A stretch of DNA of 64,000 nucleotides from Lithospermum erythrorhizon. Its lineage: Eukaryota; Streptophyta; Magnoliopsida; Boraginales; Boraginaceae. The notes beneath the pieces are model-generated. The model did no database searches. It worked only from the letters and a program-made list of their open reading frames with translations, and was not told the DNA's origin. The stretch lies in assembly GCA_019722365.1 (NCBI GenBank), contig JADFUC010002380.1:248001-312000 (forward strand), in the 5' to 3' direction. The translations under genes were made by a program, and so were the position numbers. Positions 47,940 through 59,574 of this stretch are shown one piece after another. The stretch's first letter is position 1. Each line of letters starts with the position of its first letter.

Positions 47940-50900
47940 TTGACCTTTGACCTTCCTTTTCTGAAGATATGGTAGTCTTTGGAATACTAAAGACACTCCT
48001 CCTCCCTGTGAGAACTCTCCGGTGCATACAATAGATCACGAATGCTTTAATTAAGTAGCCTTGGCTTTATACCTACTGTGGTGTTGAAGTTAAGTATGGG
48101 AACTTAATTTTTACCCCTCATTCTGATCCATTCGCGACCATAATCTTGAAACAGGAACAAACTCAACACGATATCTTTGCGGAAATAGATAACTATCCGT
48201 CTAACCCTCTTTGCTCTGGCTTGGCTTCAAAGTTTCAGTTCCATTCGGTCGGCTTGTGATCTGCGGGTGCGGCGATACGACAAGTAATGGTGAAGATTCG
48301 GATTGGCCTCGCCTTTACCTCGTTAATTCGACTTTCCCGTCGTTTCGGATTCCCAATTATGGGACCTTAAGGAGTATTTTTCTATCCCGGATGACGTGGG
48401 CATTAGAGTTCTCGTTGAGGGTGAGACTATAACGGAGCCCATAGTGAATGAAAAGTATATAGATGGGGCCTTTTGTCCAGGGTGGACCCCTTTGTTTTTA
48501 GTTTCTTTTTCTTTAGGTTTGCGATTACCTTTTAGCATGTTTGTGAATGATTTATTAGAAGCGTATATTAGAGCCCGAGGGAAAATTCATCAGATTAGTT
48601 GGTTAAACATCGCTATTTTCAAGTAGCTTGTAAGAAAATTTGGAGTTCAAGCGACCGTTCCACTTATTTCTTCAACCTTTTACATGAAACATAGACCACA
48701 TGATACGCTGGCGGCCTTAAAGGAGGCGGGCGATTAAGTAAAAGCTTCCTATCAGTCCTCGCCCCGATAGATCAATTGAATAGATTTGTGATTGATGGTT
48801 TTGAAAGCGGCGGGGCCGGGGTCCACTATCCGATTGGACCCGCCTGGAGAGGCGGGTTCACATTCTGAGAGATTTCGCTTTTTATAAAGTCGGGTTGAGC
48901 TCTCCGTCGAGCCATTCTGAGAAACCTTGGAAAGTCTCACTGCTGAGAGAGCTCGTTAATCATGGTGCGATTGGTAGATGTATATCCTACGTAATCCTCC
49001 GGTTACTTGGGGTATATATCTTTGTATTCGCCCTTCTTAATGTGTTTTTACCTTTAGCTTGCTTTATTCTAATTTTCTCCTTCTATTTCACCAGTGGTTT
49101 GGGAATCTGTTCAAAATTTGATCCTCAGAGATGGAGGTAAGCTGACTATGAAGGAAAAACGCCTTCCCGCGGCTTTAGCGGCTAGGCGGTGGTGGTTCGA
49201 GCCAGGCCAACTGCAGTGCATTTCACATCCCGTTTTCCTTAGGAAGAGGTTGATAGAGGCGCCGCCTCTGTTTCAAAAAGGCCAAGATAGAGGCAAGTGG
49301 TGCGATACACCTTCCTCGGTCAACTGTCTGGAAGTCATTGCCTTTCTGATGAGTTAACGAGCTTCGCCAGTAGAATCTGAGCATGAGATTTATTAAAACA
49401 GTAAGCAAGCAAATTCCTTACATCCCGGATCCCTCAATTAATATATATTAATCTAAACACAAAAATAAATGTATGAATAAATTCTAATACGTTTCGAATG
49501 AATAATACGAATCACCACTGATAGACACTTGCGTGAAAGCGCTCACAATCTTTTCTAAATCTTTGTTCGACAGAAAGATGTCCTCTAGATTGCCGAGAGG
49601 CTTGAACCAGTACTTGACATGGCGTTTGAAGATGAAAATGAGAATTGGAAGAGAAAAACTCTTCGATTATTTATCAGGAGGGTGGCTATTTGGAGGGGTG
49701 AGGTTTTAGTTTATTTCGCAGAAAAGAACTGTCCCCCTCTTTAAATACCAGTCCCAATTCGAATTCGTTAAGCGGCTTCGTTAAATCGGTTTAACTTTCG
49801 TTGGCAATTAGACATTCTAGACTTCTAATTAAATAATGAGTTACTAGTGAAGTTAATTACATTTTTAATTAACTTAACAAGTCAATTAAAATCTTGACAG
49901 TCATTATCGGAAAATAACTTATAAAGTTATTCATCAATTTCATTGCTTAATTGATTAAACTTACAAGTTTAACCAATTGATGTTAAATCAACATATATTT
50001 GACAAATATATAAATATTGAAATACATTTCGATATATCACAATCTCGTTTAATTTCATTCATGAAATATTATTAAAATATCGTTGTATGTGTGGCCCACA
50101 GGCTCGGATAATAGTAAGTTGTATAATAATAATAATTGACCAATTACACTATTATTATAACGATTAATAGTAGATCTAGCAATATTTCATGCTTGCTTAA
50201 ATTATCGTGAGAGCCATGACAGTAATATCATGGCAATTCTTAAGGTGAGCACTAAAGTTACGGTAACCTCGTTTAACTTGAGCCGGTAAATGAATTGATA
50301 CACAATTATGCTTAGCGCGATAAAGGGAATCGATTCTCATTGATTCCAACAGGGCAAGTGGTGCCAAGAAGGGTTAGGAGAAATCAAAAAGAATGTACAT
50401 TAAAACCTCAGAGCCATTCTCTACTTGGTAAAATTGGAGCGAGTTCTAAGAAAAGGATAGGGAAGGCCGTTAAATCGGCTAGGAGCACTGCAGCGCTATA
50501 CACTCCCGATACATGAAGGCCCATATACCCTCCCAGTAGTGCATGCGTTGAGGAAGGTCATTTGTGATGTAAGCGCGTGGAGGCTTTATATGCAGTTCGG
50601 CCACTCCTTTCGGCGGAAGAAGGGCGGAAACACCCATCTAGCGATCCTATGGATGCTTTCTCCTTATCTGCTCTTTATATGATTAAGGTATGTTTCACTT
50701 TAATATGTTTTTTATATTCCGCTTTCTCGTATTCATCTTCGCTGTCATTTATAGGCTCTTGTGCAGCTACTTTAGACATTCGTGAGGTGATGAAGTAGGT
50801 GTCATCTAAAAAGACACATGCGGAACTGGAAGCTGCTCAAGTTTGTTTGAATGAGAGGGATGAAGAATTTGAATAGGCACGCAAGGAAGCCTTATCCGCT

Positions 50901-51200
50901 AAAGGGCAAAGTGTCCGCAATTGCGAGGAGAAGCTGAGCCATGGAGCTTGGCGTGTTAGAGTGCGCCCACTCACGAGGCCGAGTTGGAGAAGTTGAAGTG
51001 CGGCCAATCCCGGCAGTGAAGATGTAGAAGGCTCTCGCTACGCGTCTTTGGCGAGCTACCACAAACCAAGGAAATTTGAAGCTTAATGCTACTTGACGAA
51101 GAACTTTGTCTGCTGCGGGTTGATGAAGAGGTTGCTCGTAATTCTTGAATTTAAAGATAAGTGAAGAAGGTGATCTTTTTAAGTAGGTAAAGTACGCATC
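47940..51200 (+). pseudogene. Gypsy-type accessory/gag-like ORF remnant
   Basis: Broken plus-strand coding pieces. About 48260-48630 resembles the plant 'gypsy-type transposon' domain (PF04195), with a GVRVLVEGE...GWTPLFLVSFSLGLRLP...F-shaped block. About 50580-51150 is a Glu/Lys/Ala-rich, coiled-coil-like stretch (AELEAAQVCLNERDEEFE). Many stops and frame changes are present and an LTR insertion sits at 49.3-50.35 kb. The domain name is from memory. Confidence 0.5.
49304..50352 (-). mobile_element. Nested LTR insertion (probable solo LTR)
   Basis: On the minus strand the insertion begins TGTTGGAATCAATGAGAATC at 50351, a typical LTR start. It contains a TATTTAAAG TATA-like box near 49746 and ends near 49.3-49.43 kb. 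Exact 12-bp repeats GGCAAGTGGTGC (49292-49303 and 50353-50364) flank it and line up with an interrupted accessory ORF. 12 bp is longer than the usual 5-bp duplication of LTR elements, so the left boundary is uncertain. Confidence 0.5.
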
Positions 51201-51989
51201 GACTTTTCAGGTGAGCTTTCCTCCTTGTGTTTGCTATTGACGATGAATGGGTTATTCGTTGATAGGGAGAACTGACTGATAAACCTAGCAGCTTTTTCGT
51301 AATGTTGTAACTTTTTGAACAATTTTTTCTTGCTTTTGGATATCTTTTTATTTGACATGTTTTAAGCTATTAAATGTCGCGTTTTTATTTGTTTATGTCG
51401 TTTGTCTTTTTGTTTCGCCTTAACTTATATCGTTCCCCACTTGTTTCCCCCGCTTTAGAATGTTTTCCTTTGATAAAAGGAAACATGTTCTTGATAAAGG
51501 GAGTTTAAATATATTCTCGCTTTATTACGTCTAGCGGTTGCATTATGCCTTTATTTGTGGCTAGATTTGAGTTGGAGTTTGCGAGTTGTCCATTTGAGGC
51601 GATCATGAGTGCTTAACGCTTCGCATCTTTAGGACCATCCGAATTAAAAGTTTTCTTGGTTTGGCTCACCAAGCTATTTACCTTTATAAGATATTTGGCG
51701 AATGAACAGTTTGCTGATGAATCTCCATCGAATATATTTACAATAATTTGTCCATTATATTGATTCATTCGCTCTAGTTTGTTGTGAATCCTGAAATAAA
51801 ACTCAAATAAGATGCCTGCAATTCTATTTTATTGAATTTGAAAATGACTTCAACAAAAGATAATGGAAACATCATGGTGCTCGCAGAGCATTCATAGTAG
51901 CGACATAATTAACACTTAAAATAAAATTCAAACATAATACTTCGGAGTTTGGTTGCATGTCATGTGTGGTTGATTGATTTGCCATTTAG

Positions 51990-52758
51990 TTGCGATAACT
52001 CGTATGTTGCAGTCCACGCCTTTATTTATCTTCTTTGGTCACTTGCAGCACCAGCAGTTTGTTTTTGCAATTTGGGTGGGTTATCGCATACATCCTCAGC
52101 ACCAAATCTCCTACTTTGAATTGTTTGTTCTTAACAAAAGCCTATTAAGTTCGGACATGAGATCTTGTCTTTGGACCGTCTTGAGCAGGCTTTATCCTGA
52201 CTAGTGCAGCAAAATTGAGTTCTTCCCAATTCGCGTATTTATTTTCTTCCTCATCGAAAACTGTTTGGTGATAAGATGGCAAGCCTACTTCCACTGGTAA
52301 AACGGCTTCAGTTCCCTACACTAAAGCGAATGGGGTCTCGCCAATTGCGTGTGAGGGTGTGGTGAGCTGTAATAATGACATGGCTTACCGTTGACAATTC
52401 CTACATCCATTGCCCGCTTACTCGGCCCAATATCTTGTCTGATATTTTTCTTTAAGCCACTGAAGATTATACGATTCATGACCTCCACTTGCCCATTCGG
52501 TTGAGGGTAATAGACAGGCGAAAACCATCTTTACATACATACTTTTCGCAAAATCTCTTTCAGCACACTTCCTTCAAATTGTGGTCCGTTATCCGAAACT
52601 AGTACTCTTGGGATCCCAAAACCTTGTTATTATGTGTTTAGGAGAAAGTGTCTGATGTTATACTCCTTTGGTTTGTTTTAGGCGTGGCTTTACCCGGCTT
52701 CTTTGAAATAATCGACAAACGACCTCATAGTCAACACTCCTTTCACGCTTTGGTCCTG
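51990..52758 (-). pseudogene. Gypsy integrase remnant
   Basis: Minus-strand reading gives the core motif FGIPRVLVSDNGPQFEG (about 52620-52570), then YYPQPNGQVEVMNR (about 52510), LPVEVGLPSYHQ and FKVGDLVLRMYA (about 52090). This is the order seen in Ty3/gypsy integrases. Frame breaks occur throughout. It adjoins the right LTR with no RT in between. Confidence 0.8.
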
Positions 52759-53105
52759 ATATAGATGCAGCGAGTGGAAATCCTTACCGTCTGATGGGTG
52801 GATTGGCAGTCAATGCAGCGGATTGAATGAGGGATCACTTGTGGTGCGGGAACTTACTTTTGTGGATGGTCCTATGTATCCGATTATCACGTCGTCTTGG
52901 AAAGCGTGGTCGCTGAGATACGGAATCTTTCCCGATCTTAAAGTCGATCACAGATAATGTTGTATAATAATAAGTGGTAGAAAAATTAAATTGCTCCGGA
53001 GTATGTGGTAGGAGGAGGAATATATATAGTTAAGAGGCAAAGGCGGTGGATATGGAGTGAAGTATTGTCACGCGTATTTACCCTATTGACGTACGGTAGA
53101 CTGAA
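52759..53105 (-). repeat. LTR copy B of the gypsy element
   Basis: Direct repeat partner of LTR copy A, with substitutions and short indels that imply an old insertion. Confidence 0.7.
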
Positions 53106-53989
53106 TTGAGTTAAATTTTTGGAGGTAATATTCAATAAATCTGATAATATTTTATCAAAATCTGGCCAAAAACTAGAATCTTCATGTCGGTTTTGAAAAC
53201 TATGCAGGAGCTTTAAAGGGGAAACTGACAATGCGCCACTTGGCTCTAGCTAGTTGTATTGTTTCTCTTTTTTTATCTCAATTTTTAAATTTAGCATTTT
53301 CTTAATTATTAACAATGTTTGGTGAATACTTTTTGAGATGTCCTTTTATTGTGGAATGTTAAAAGATAGTGAAGATATTTGATAATATGGTGAGAAAATA
53401 ATCTAATTTAATATGTCAAAAAATTATTATTTATAAGAAATCCTCATATTGAAGATAGTCTTATTATTATGAATTGAACTATGTTTCACTCCACAAGATA
53501 GATAAAGTTAAAAGTACTGTACCACGTTTGAGATGGTTTACGATTCATCCAAGTTTTCTTCCAGAGTGTTCAAAATCTTCTGCACATGGTATATTCTCTT
53601 AGTTTCTCCAATCCCTTAAAGCTCAAGACTCAGGAATCAGTATTATACATTTTCAAGTTTGCACACTAGGATAATTGTGGGTTCTAGATTATGTTAAACT
53701 TACTTAATAGTTAATATCATGACAGGTGTTATATTTTTGTATGATTAATAAATTTAAAAGATAAAGGTAGAGTGTTTCTTTTAATTTGGGCAAATGTAAT
53801 AAAAGTATCACATAAATTTGTGACATACTATCCAAATCTATAAATTATCCATATTCCATAAGGTCGTGTATTTCAAGAATTGGGTTGGTGGCCAAGTTTG
53901 CTACTTGTTAGAGGAGGTTATGACACATGATGTATGAGGGTGCTTTTCAGGTCCTTTGAGTTTGTGGAGTTATGGGTGACGCTATAAGC
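53106..53989. other. Gene-free spacer
   Basis: AT-rich; nothing recognised. Confidence 0.5.
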
Positions 53990-54588
53990 CCAGGGTTCGA
54001 TTGGTTTTAGTTAAATAAATCAGGCTTAGGTGATTTTTCGATAAAAAATTAGTCGGATCGGGCCCAGGTTTTAGTATGAATTTAAAATTAGAGCAGGATC
54101 AGGTTATTGATTAAAATCGAAACGGATTATAGCAGGATTCGATCAGGTGCGTTTATATTTAAAAAAAAGCAAAAATTAAGCCCAATATATCTATTTACAT
54201 GTTTGTATTTAACATAATATATCTATTTTATTTTGTAAGGGTGAATTATCGTTGGAGAACTTTGTTGAGAGTTGTCTTTTGGATGTATTGATTTATTTCA
54301 TCATTTTCTTGTATTTTGGACATTTAAACTTTATTATTATTGTTGTTTTTTTGACATTTGAACTTATTATTATTCTTGTTTTTTGATATTTGGAGTTTTG
54401 AAGTCTATTATTGTTATTATTTTGGATTTTGGTAAGTTTTACTATTTTTTGGTTTGTTATGGATTTTCACTTTATTTTGTTATTTTGTTGTGTTTGATCT
54501 TTAAATTAGTTGCGTTTGAATATTGTCGTATCGATTCAGATTTTTCTTCACCCCAAGCGGAAGTAAAATCGGTCCGATCGAACCCCTA
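53990..54588. mobile_element. hAT-like non-autonomous element
   Basis: The left end CCAGGGTTCGATTGG and the reverse complement of the right end TAGGGGTTCGATCGG form imperfect terminal inverted repeats. Flanking 8-mers CTATAAGC (53982-53989) and CTATAGAC (54589-54596) agree at 6 of 8. The 599-bp interior has no transposase frame. Confidence 0.55.
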
Positions 54589-54827
54589 CTATAGACCTAT
54601 GTTTCACATCTTAATAGTTTATTGTGAAAGTTACTTGGAAAGCACATCCAAATACCCTGTCTTAGTCTTGCCTAGATTAGCTGACTCTTATCCGAGTAAC
54701 AGACTGAAGTTGATGCAATCAACAAAATGAACTAAGTTGGCGGCGACACATACCTAGATGGTTGAGTGCTTTAGACTGCCACATGAAGAAAAAGGGAAGA
54801 ATAAAATAGCTGGATTTGACCTACTTA

Positions 54828-55364
54828 GACCATCTACAATGGTTGGTTTAAACAACTGAAAATAATAAGCCAGACAAGGTTGATAGTTTAATTAATATGA
54901 GTGTTGAGAATGATGTGACACTTTTTAGTATTGAATAAATTGGCTTGTGGTTTAAAACTGACTTTAGGTGGATCGAATGAGCAGCTTATCGTATTTGTGA
55001 GGAGGAGAAATGGAAAGCATGTGTTATTTAGGGACGAAATTATTTATTTATTTGGATCACGGATAAAATTAGATATGTGTAATTTTTTATTTGAAATAAT
55101 TATCACATTTAAAAAACTTTTTATAAATTATAAAATTACGTAAATAAATACTTAAATAAAAGAATATTAGATTAAAAAAATTTATTATTTAGTAACTTCT
55201 ATTTGCAGAATTATAGTAATATTTATAAATATATAAAAGCAAGAGATAAATAAAGAAAAATGTGAAATAATAAATAAAGAAAAAATATGAAATAAAAGAT
55301 GTGAGGTATATGTTGATGAGTTTGAAGTGAGAGAATTTTGTTTAAACAAAACCATTGGAGTGTG
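54828..55364. mobile_element. Harbinger/Tourist-like MITE
   Basis: The left end GACCATCTACAATGGTTGGTT and the reverse complement of the right end CACACTCCAATGGTTTTGTTTAAAC share the CATCTACAATGG-type terminus common to plant Harbinger/Tourist elements. A clean 3-bp target duplication is not visible. 537 bp, AT-rich, no long frame. Confidence 0.5.
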
Positions 55365-57639
55365 TAAACATTGAATTGGTGTTGAATTATTAAATAGAAA
55401 ATAGAGAAAATGATGTGAAGTATTGAAAATTAAAAAAGTGGGTGTTTAAACATGTAGCATTGTACATAGTTTTACATGCAAAGAAACAATAATAATAACC
55501 AAGATTATATTTATTGGCTATAGCTTTCAAGCTACAGTAATTTGGGTTCATCCTAGTTGAGTCATTCAAATTTTGCCTCCTTAGCAATCTTTGAAGTTCT
55601 TGCACCAAGTTTTTTGTCTAAAGTCGTTACCAAGTTCGTAAGACCACACATGCTATTATTATACTCGACACCAATTTTATTTTTTTTGATAGTACGCAAT
55701 TTTAATTTTATGATAATAAGTAAAATATTTTTTGAATTGACTTAATAGTGAAATGCAAAAACTCTATCTATAACCTTACAACAAATAACAAGCCCCTAGG
55801 TAGTATAATTATCCATTTTGATTTATGCGATTGGATAAGTAATCATTGAAATACAGAATATTTGTGGATATGCTTGTAAAATAACCTAAAACTTCGATTT
55901 GGCTCGTGAAGTTTCGCTTGAAAGGTTCGATTCAAGGTTCGAGTTCGATGTAGTTGAGGTCGAACTCAAACCTCGACCCACATGTTCGTCAATTCGATCA
56001 ACCTCGTAATCTGCTTTCGAATTATATAAATTTGTAAAATTTTCAAGTTCTTCTTATTTTAACGTGAAAATTTGAATTTTCCTTAGAAGCAGATTCGATT
56101 GAATCTCGAACCTTCAATTTTTGAACGAATCAAACTTTGGATTATCAGGGGTTCCTTGACTACCAGTATAGTATTCTAGGAATTGTTATATTAAAGCCCA
56201 AGCCAAGTCGCATGAGATAAAGTTTGGTATAGTTCATTTCGTTTACATTATTCTGGTGGTGGGCAGTTGTCATTCTAGTACCAGTGGGCGGTCGCAATCT
56301 TATGATAGTGCACCTGCTATTGGATGCGTTGGACTCGAGTTCAAAACATCGATCTGAGTCCAATCCAAATGGAATTGGACCGAGTGTTTGGAGTTGGGAC
56401 AATATTGTTCACAAGACTAATCCAATAACAAAGGTGTATGAGACTATGTGTGTAGCAAATGCAAGATGTCTTCTCTTCTTTGAAGTGAATATCCTTTACT
56501 TCGCAACTTTGCACACAATTATATCTTAAATAAATCTTAATATAGTACGAATCAAAATTCAAAAACTAAATTTTTAAAAATATGCATCAACTGAGACATA
56601 TTTAATGTAATACAAACTCATCCATCAACTATTCAACTTCAAAATGGAAAAAATGGAAAGGGAATTAAATTATCTTTATGAAGCAAATTACATAAAGTTG
56701 AAATACGAGATTGAAAAATCATATTTGATCCTTCAGTCTAGATTTACATAATCTCTGTGTGAGATTAGTTGTTTGGATCAGCATTGGATTGACGAAGCCA
56801 CTAAAAACTTGAAATTTGTATATAGCGCAACATCCTACATTCATACTTATCAATTGCCGCATGCATGTACTAACAGTCCTTTTTATCCGAAATTCACTTC
56901 ATTTAAAAGCCGAATTTTGAAGATTTTTTTTTTAATTAACTATTAACTTGTAATAGTCATTAAAAAATTAGATGTTCTTAACATTTAATACTTAGTCAAT
57001 TTGATTAGTATAAACTATAGTTCGATCCTCCTTATTCTATTTAGACATGAACTCTTTAGATATATAAGGGAATGTTTATGATATTAAGATACTGAATGCC
57101 ATCCTCAATGACTAATCATTCCGCAAAAACCGATTGATATTTGCATCAATAGGTCGACATTTTCTTAAACCGAAAACAATGAAAAAATTTACAAACATCC
57201 TAATAGTAACACCCTAGGGGCAAAAAATCCAAAGGACGATAACCACCGAAAGCAAACAGAATGAGTATGTGTTGAGTTTGAGAGGGGAGTGTAGTGGAAC
57301 TGGTATCTCTATAGATATGCCCCCAATTATATGGAGTCAATGTCCTGAACCATCATACTACATCAGCATTCCATATCTTAAGCTTACTTTTGTTGGAGGT
57401 ATTATTGAAAGGGAGTCCAGACGAAAGTTATAGCCTTATAGGTCAGAACACATTGTCCTCTACTACAAGGAATATTGTAATAACATAGTCTATGAATACA
57501 TTAAGATGCCAATTCATATTAATTAATTATATCTCAATAATATTCTTATTTAACTTACTCCATTTTGTTCATCTCCCAGAAACATAAATGTACTAAAAAT
57601 ATTACACCTTTGGATTTAGTGCTTCAAAAAGTATCAAAG
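55365..57639. other. Gene-free region upstream of the P450 gene
   Basis: About 55900-56110 is rich in TTCGA words like the hAT-type MITE at 42.5 kb, but no ends were found. About 56190-56520 is less AT-rich and looks like decayed retroelement DNA. No gene; the P450 promoter must lie in the right part. Confidence 0.45.
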
Positions 57640-59436
57640 ATGTTCCTCTTCTCAGGGGGAGAACTTATCGATCGGTTGAATAACCACCTTAATATCATCC
57701 TAGCAGTGCTTATTGTAGGAGTATGTTACTTACTCTTGGGGGTCTTTAGAAGAGGTAAAAGTGGAGGAAATGGAATCCCTGGCAGCTTGGGAATACCGTT
57801 TCTTGGGGAGACCTTCGCGTTTCTTGCAGCCACTTACAGCACCAAAGGATGCTACAATTTTGTGAATCTCCGAAGACTGAGGTAATGCAATCTTTTTTTC
57901 CAACAAAACCACCTAAAGAAAAAGCATCAGAGAAAAATATGATCAAATAGGCCACCATAGAAGGTGCTTAAGTTTATTCCTTGAACACCATTTTTGACTT
58001 AGTGAACCAGACATGCACTCAAATTATACTAATAGTTTATTAGTGGTAATATATAAGAGTGTGTATATTTAGAAACATACATAATCTAACTCTTGCCAAG
58101 AATTTAGTATACACAGTTTAAGAAAGGCTTAAAGATCCCTTTTAATCGCCTTAGCCGGATGCCAATAAATCACCTAAGGATGTTTTGATTTCATAATATT
58201 CTTGAATATCAGGTATGGGAAATGGTTCAAGACAAGGATTTTCGGAAAGGTTCATGTATATGTTCCGAGCACTTCTGGAGCGAAAACAATCTTCACTAAT
58301 GACTTCGTGCTATTCAATAAGGGCTATGTGAAGTCAATGGCAGATGCCATTGGAAGGAAAAGTTTACTATGTGTTCCGCATGAGAGTCACAAAAGGATTA
58401 GGCGCCTGCTATCTGAACCCTTCTCTATGAATTCTCTATCTAACTTCGTCCGGATGTTTGACAAAATGGTCCAAGAGAGACTAATGAAACATGAAGATGG
58501 AAAAAGTTTTGTTCTACTTGAATTCAATATGAAGGTATTATTTCAATAGTCAATACAAACTTCTTCAAATCGAATTCCTTATCTTGATCTCAACTTGGGG
58601 ATATTACAGAAGCAACATACCTTAGAATGAAAACAATCTTCACGTATACAAACATTACTTTTCTGTAAGGGCGAAGTTCAACAAACAAAAGATCTAAAAT
58701 AAGATTTTAGTAATTACAGATTTCTGAATAGATCAACAGTTCATATAATAACTTAAGCCGCTAACCTCAAGGCAACATTCTGATCCAGGCAACATTTGAT
58801 GCAATGTGTGATATGTTGATGAGCATTCGAGATCCTTCCTTGCTACAGCAATTCGAGAGACATTGTACTGCTATTTCAGATGCCATGCTTTCGTTTCCAG
58901 TCATGATTCCTGGCACTAGGTACTATAAAGGTATTAAGGTAAGCTCCTTCCCCATGGCGTTAAGAATAAATTGCACAAATGAATATATTATTCATAAATG
59001 TGAAACTATATATTAATTATGCTAGAGAGGAATGCCTGCAATTATAAATGAGAGACAAGTTAAAAAAAATATGGGACATATTCAATATAGATTGCTAATA
59101 ACAGATAAAGGTATTAAGGCACGGGAAATGTTAATGGACAAGTTCAGAGAAATCATTAATCGACGACACGATGATGAGGAGCCTCCACAGGATTTTCTAC
59201 AGTCTATGTTGCAGAGAGACTCATATCCAGATAATGAGAAGTTAGATGATGAAGAAATAATGGACAATCTTTTGACATTGATTATTGCCGGACAGACTAC
59301 TACAGCAGCTGCAATGATGTGGAGTGTCAAATTCTTACATGACAACAGAGAAGCCCAAGACAGGCTCAGGGAAGAACTTACTGCCTCATTAAACAAAACT
59401 ATACAATTTTCCTTAGATCACGTCGCTTTTACACGT
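57640..59436 (+). CDS. CYP722: Cytochrome P450, CYP722-like (CYP85 clan), 3'-incomplete
   Basis: Exons 57640-57881, 58213-58534, 58789-58938 and 59119-59436 join in frame to 344 residues. An N-terminal membrane anchor (about 17-38) precedes the Pro/Gly hinge GIPGSLGIPFLGETF. Next are the helix-C region (SHKRIRRLLSEPFS), the FPVMIPGTRYYKGIKAR block typical of the CYP85 clan and the I-helix oxygen-binding motif AGQTTTA. A TGA at 59437-59439 ends the frame; a one-base shift there would continue LSYLHVLKS. The ExxR, PERF-type and haem Cys motifs are absent from the window. CYP722 enzymes act in or near strigolactone/apocarotenoid metabolism in several plants; the exact subfamily is uncertain. A copia element starts about 140 bp further, so the remaining exons may lie past 64000 or be lost. 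The upstream TTG-initiated extension is not used. Confidence 0.75.
58925..59119. repeat. 15-bp direct repeats at both borders of P450 intron 3
   Basis: ATAAAGGTATTAAGG occurs at 58925-58939 and exactly again at 59105-59119, one at the donor and one at the acceptor. The intron is 180 nt whichever AG/G position is used, and the spliced product is the same. Confidence 0.85.
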
Positions 59437-59574
59437 TGAGTTACCTGCATGTTCTGAAGTCTTTCTTTTATAAACACTTCTCAATAATTCTTCTCAGTCG
59501 TCATATATCGATTAACATATAAGAGATGAATCATCATTACTACTGCTGAAGTCCATTCCTATTCTGTTGATTGT

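Larger units (their letters stand above)
46903..53105 (-). mobile_element. Decayed Ty3/gypsy (Tat-like) retrotransposon
   Basis: Two diverged LTRs in the same orientation (about 46903-47240 and 52759-53105) enclose 5.5 kb. Next to the right LTR the minus strand carries gypsy integrase pieces. Between the left LTR and about 51.2 kb the plus strand carries gag/gypsy-type accessory-ORF-like pieces. Seen from the integrase strand, the order is LTR, integrase, antisense ORF, LTR. That order is known in Tat-lineage elements, which carry an antisense ORF downstream of pol. Protease, RT and RNase H appear deleted. An LTR insertion interrupts the accessory region. Confidence 0.6.

Noticed and set aside
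46092..49408. Several 60-106-codon frames in the gypsy region as independent host genes
   Set aside because: They lie between matching LTRs, change frame repeatedly and show only retroelement-like motifs.
57565..57639. N-terminal extension of the P450 frame beginning at a TTG
   Set aside because: Plant nuclear genes start at ATG. The ATG at 57640 gives a normal membrane-anchor N-terminus.
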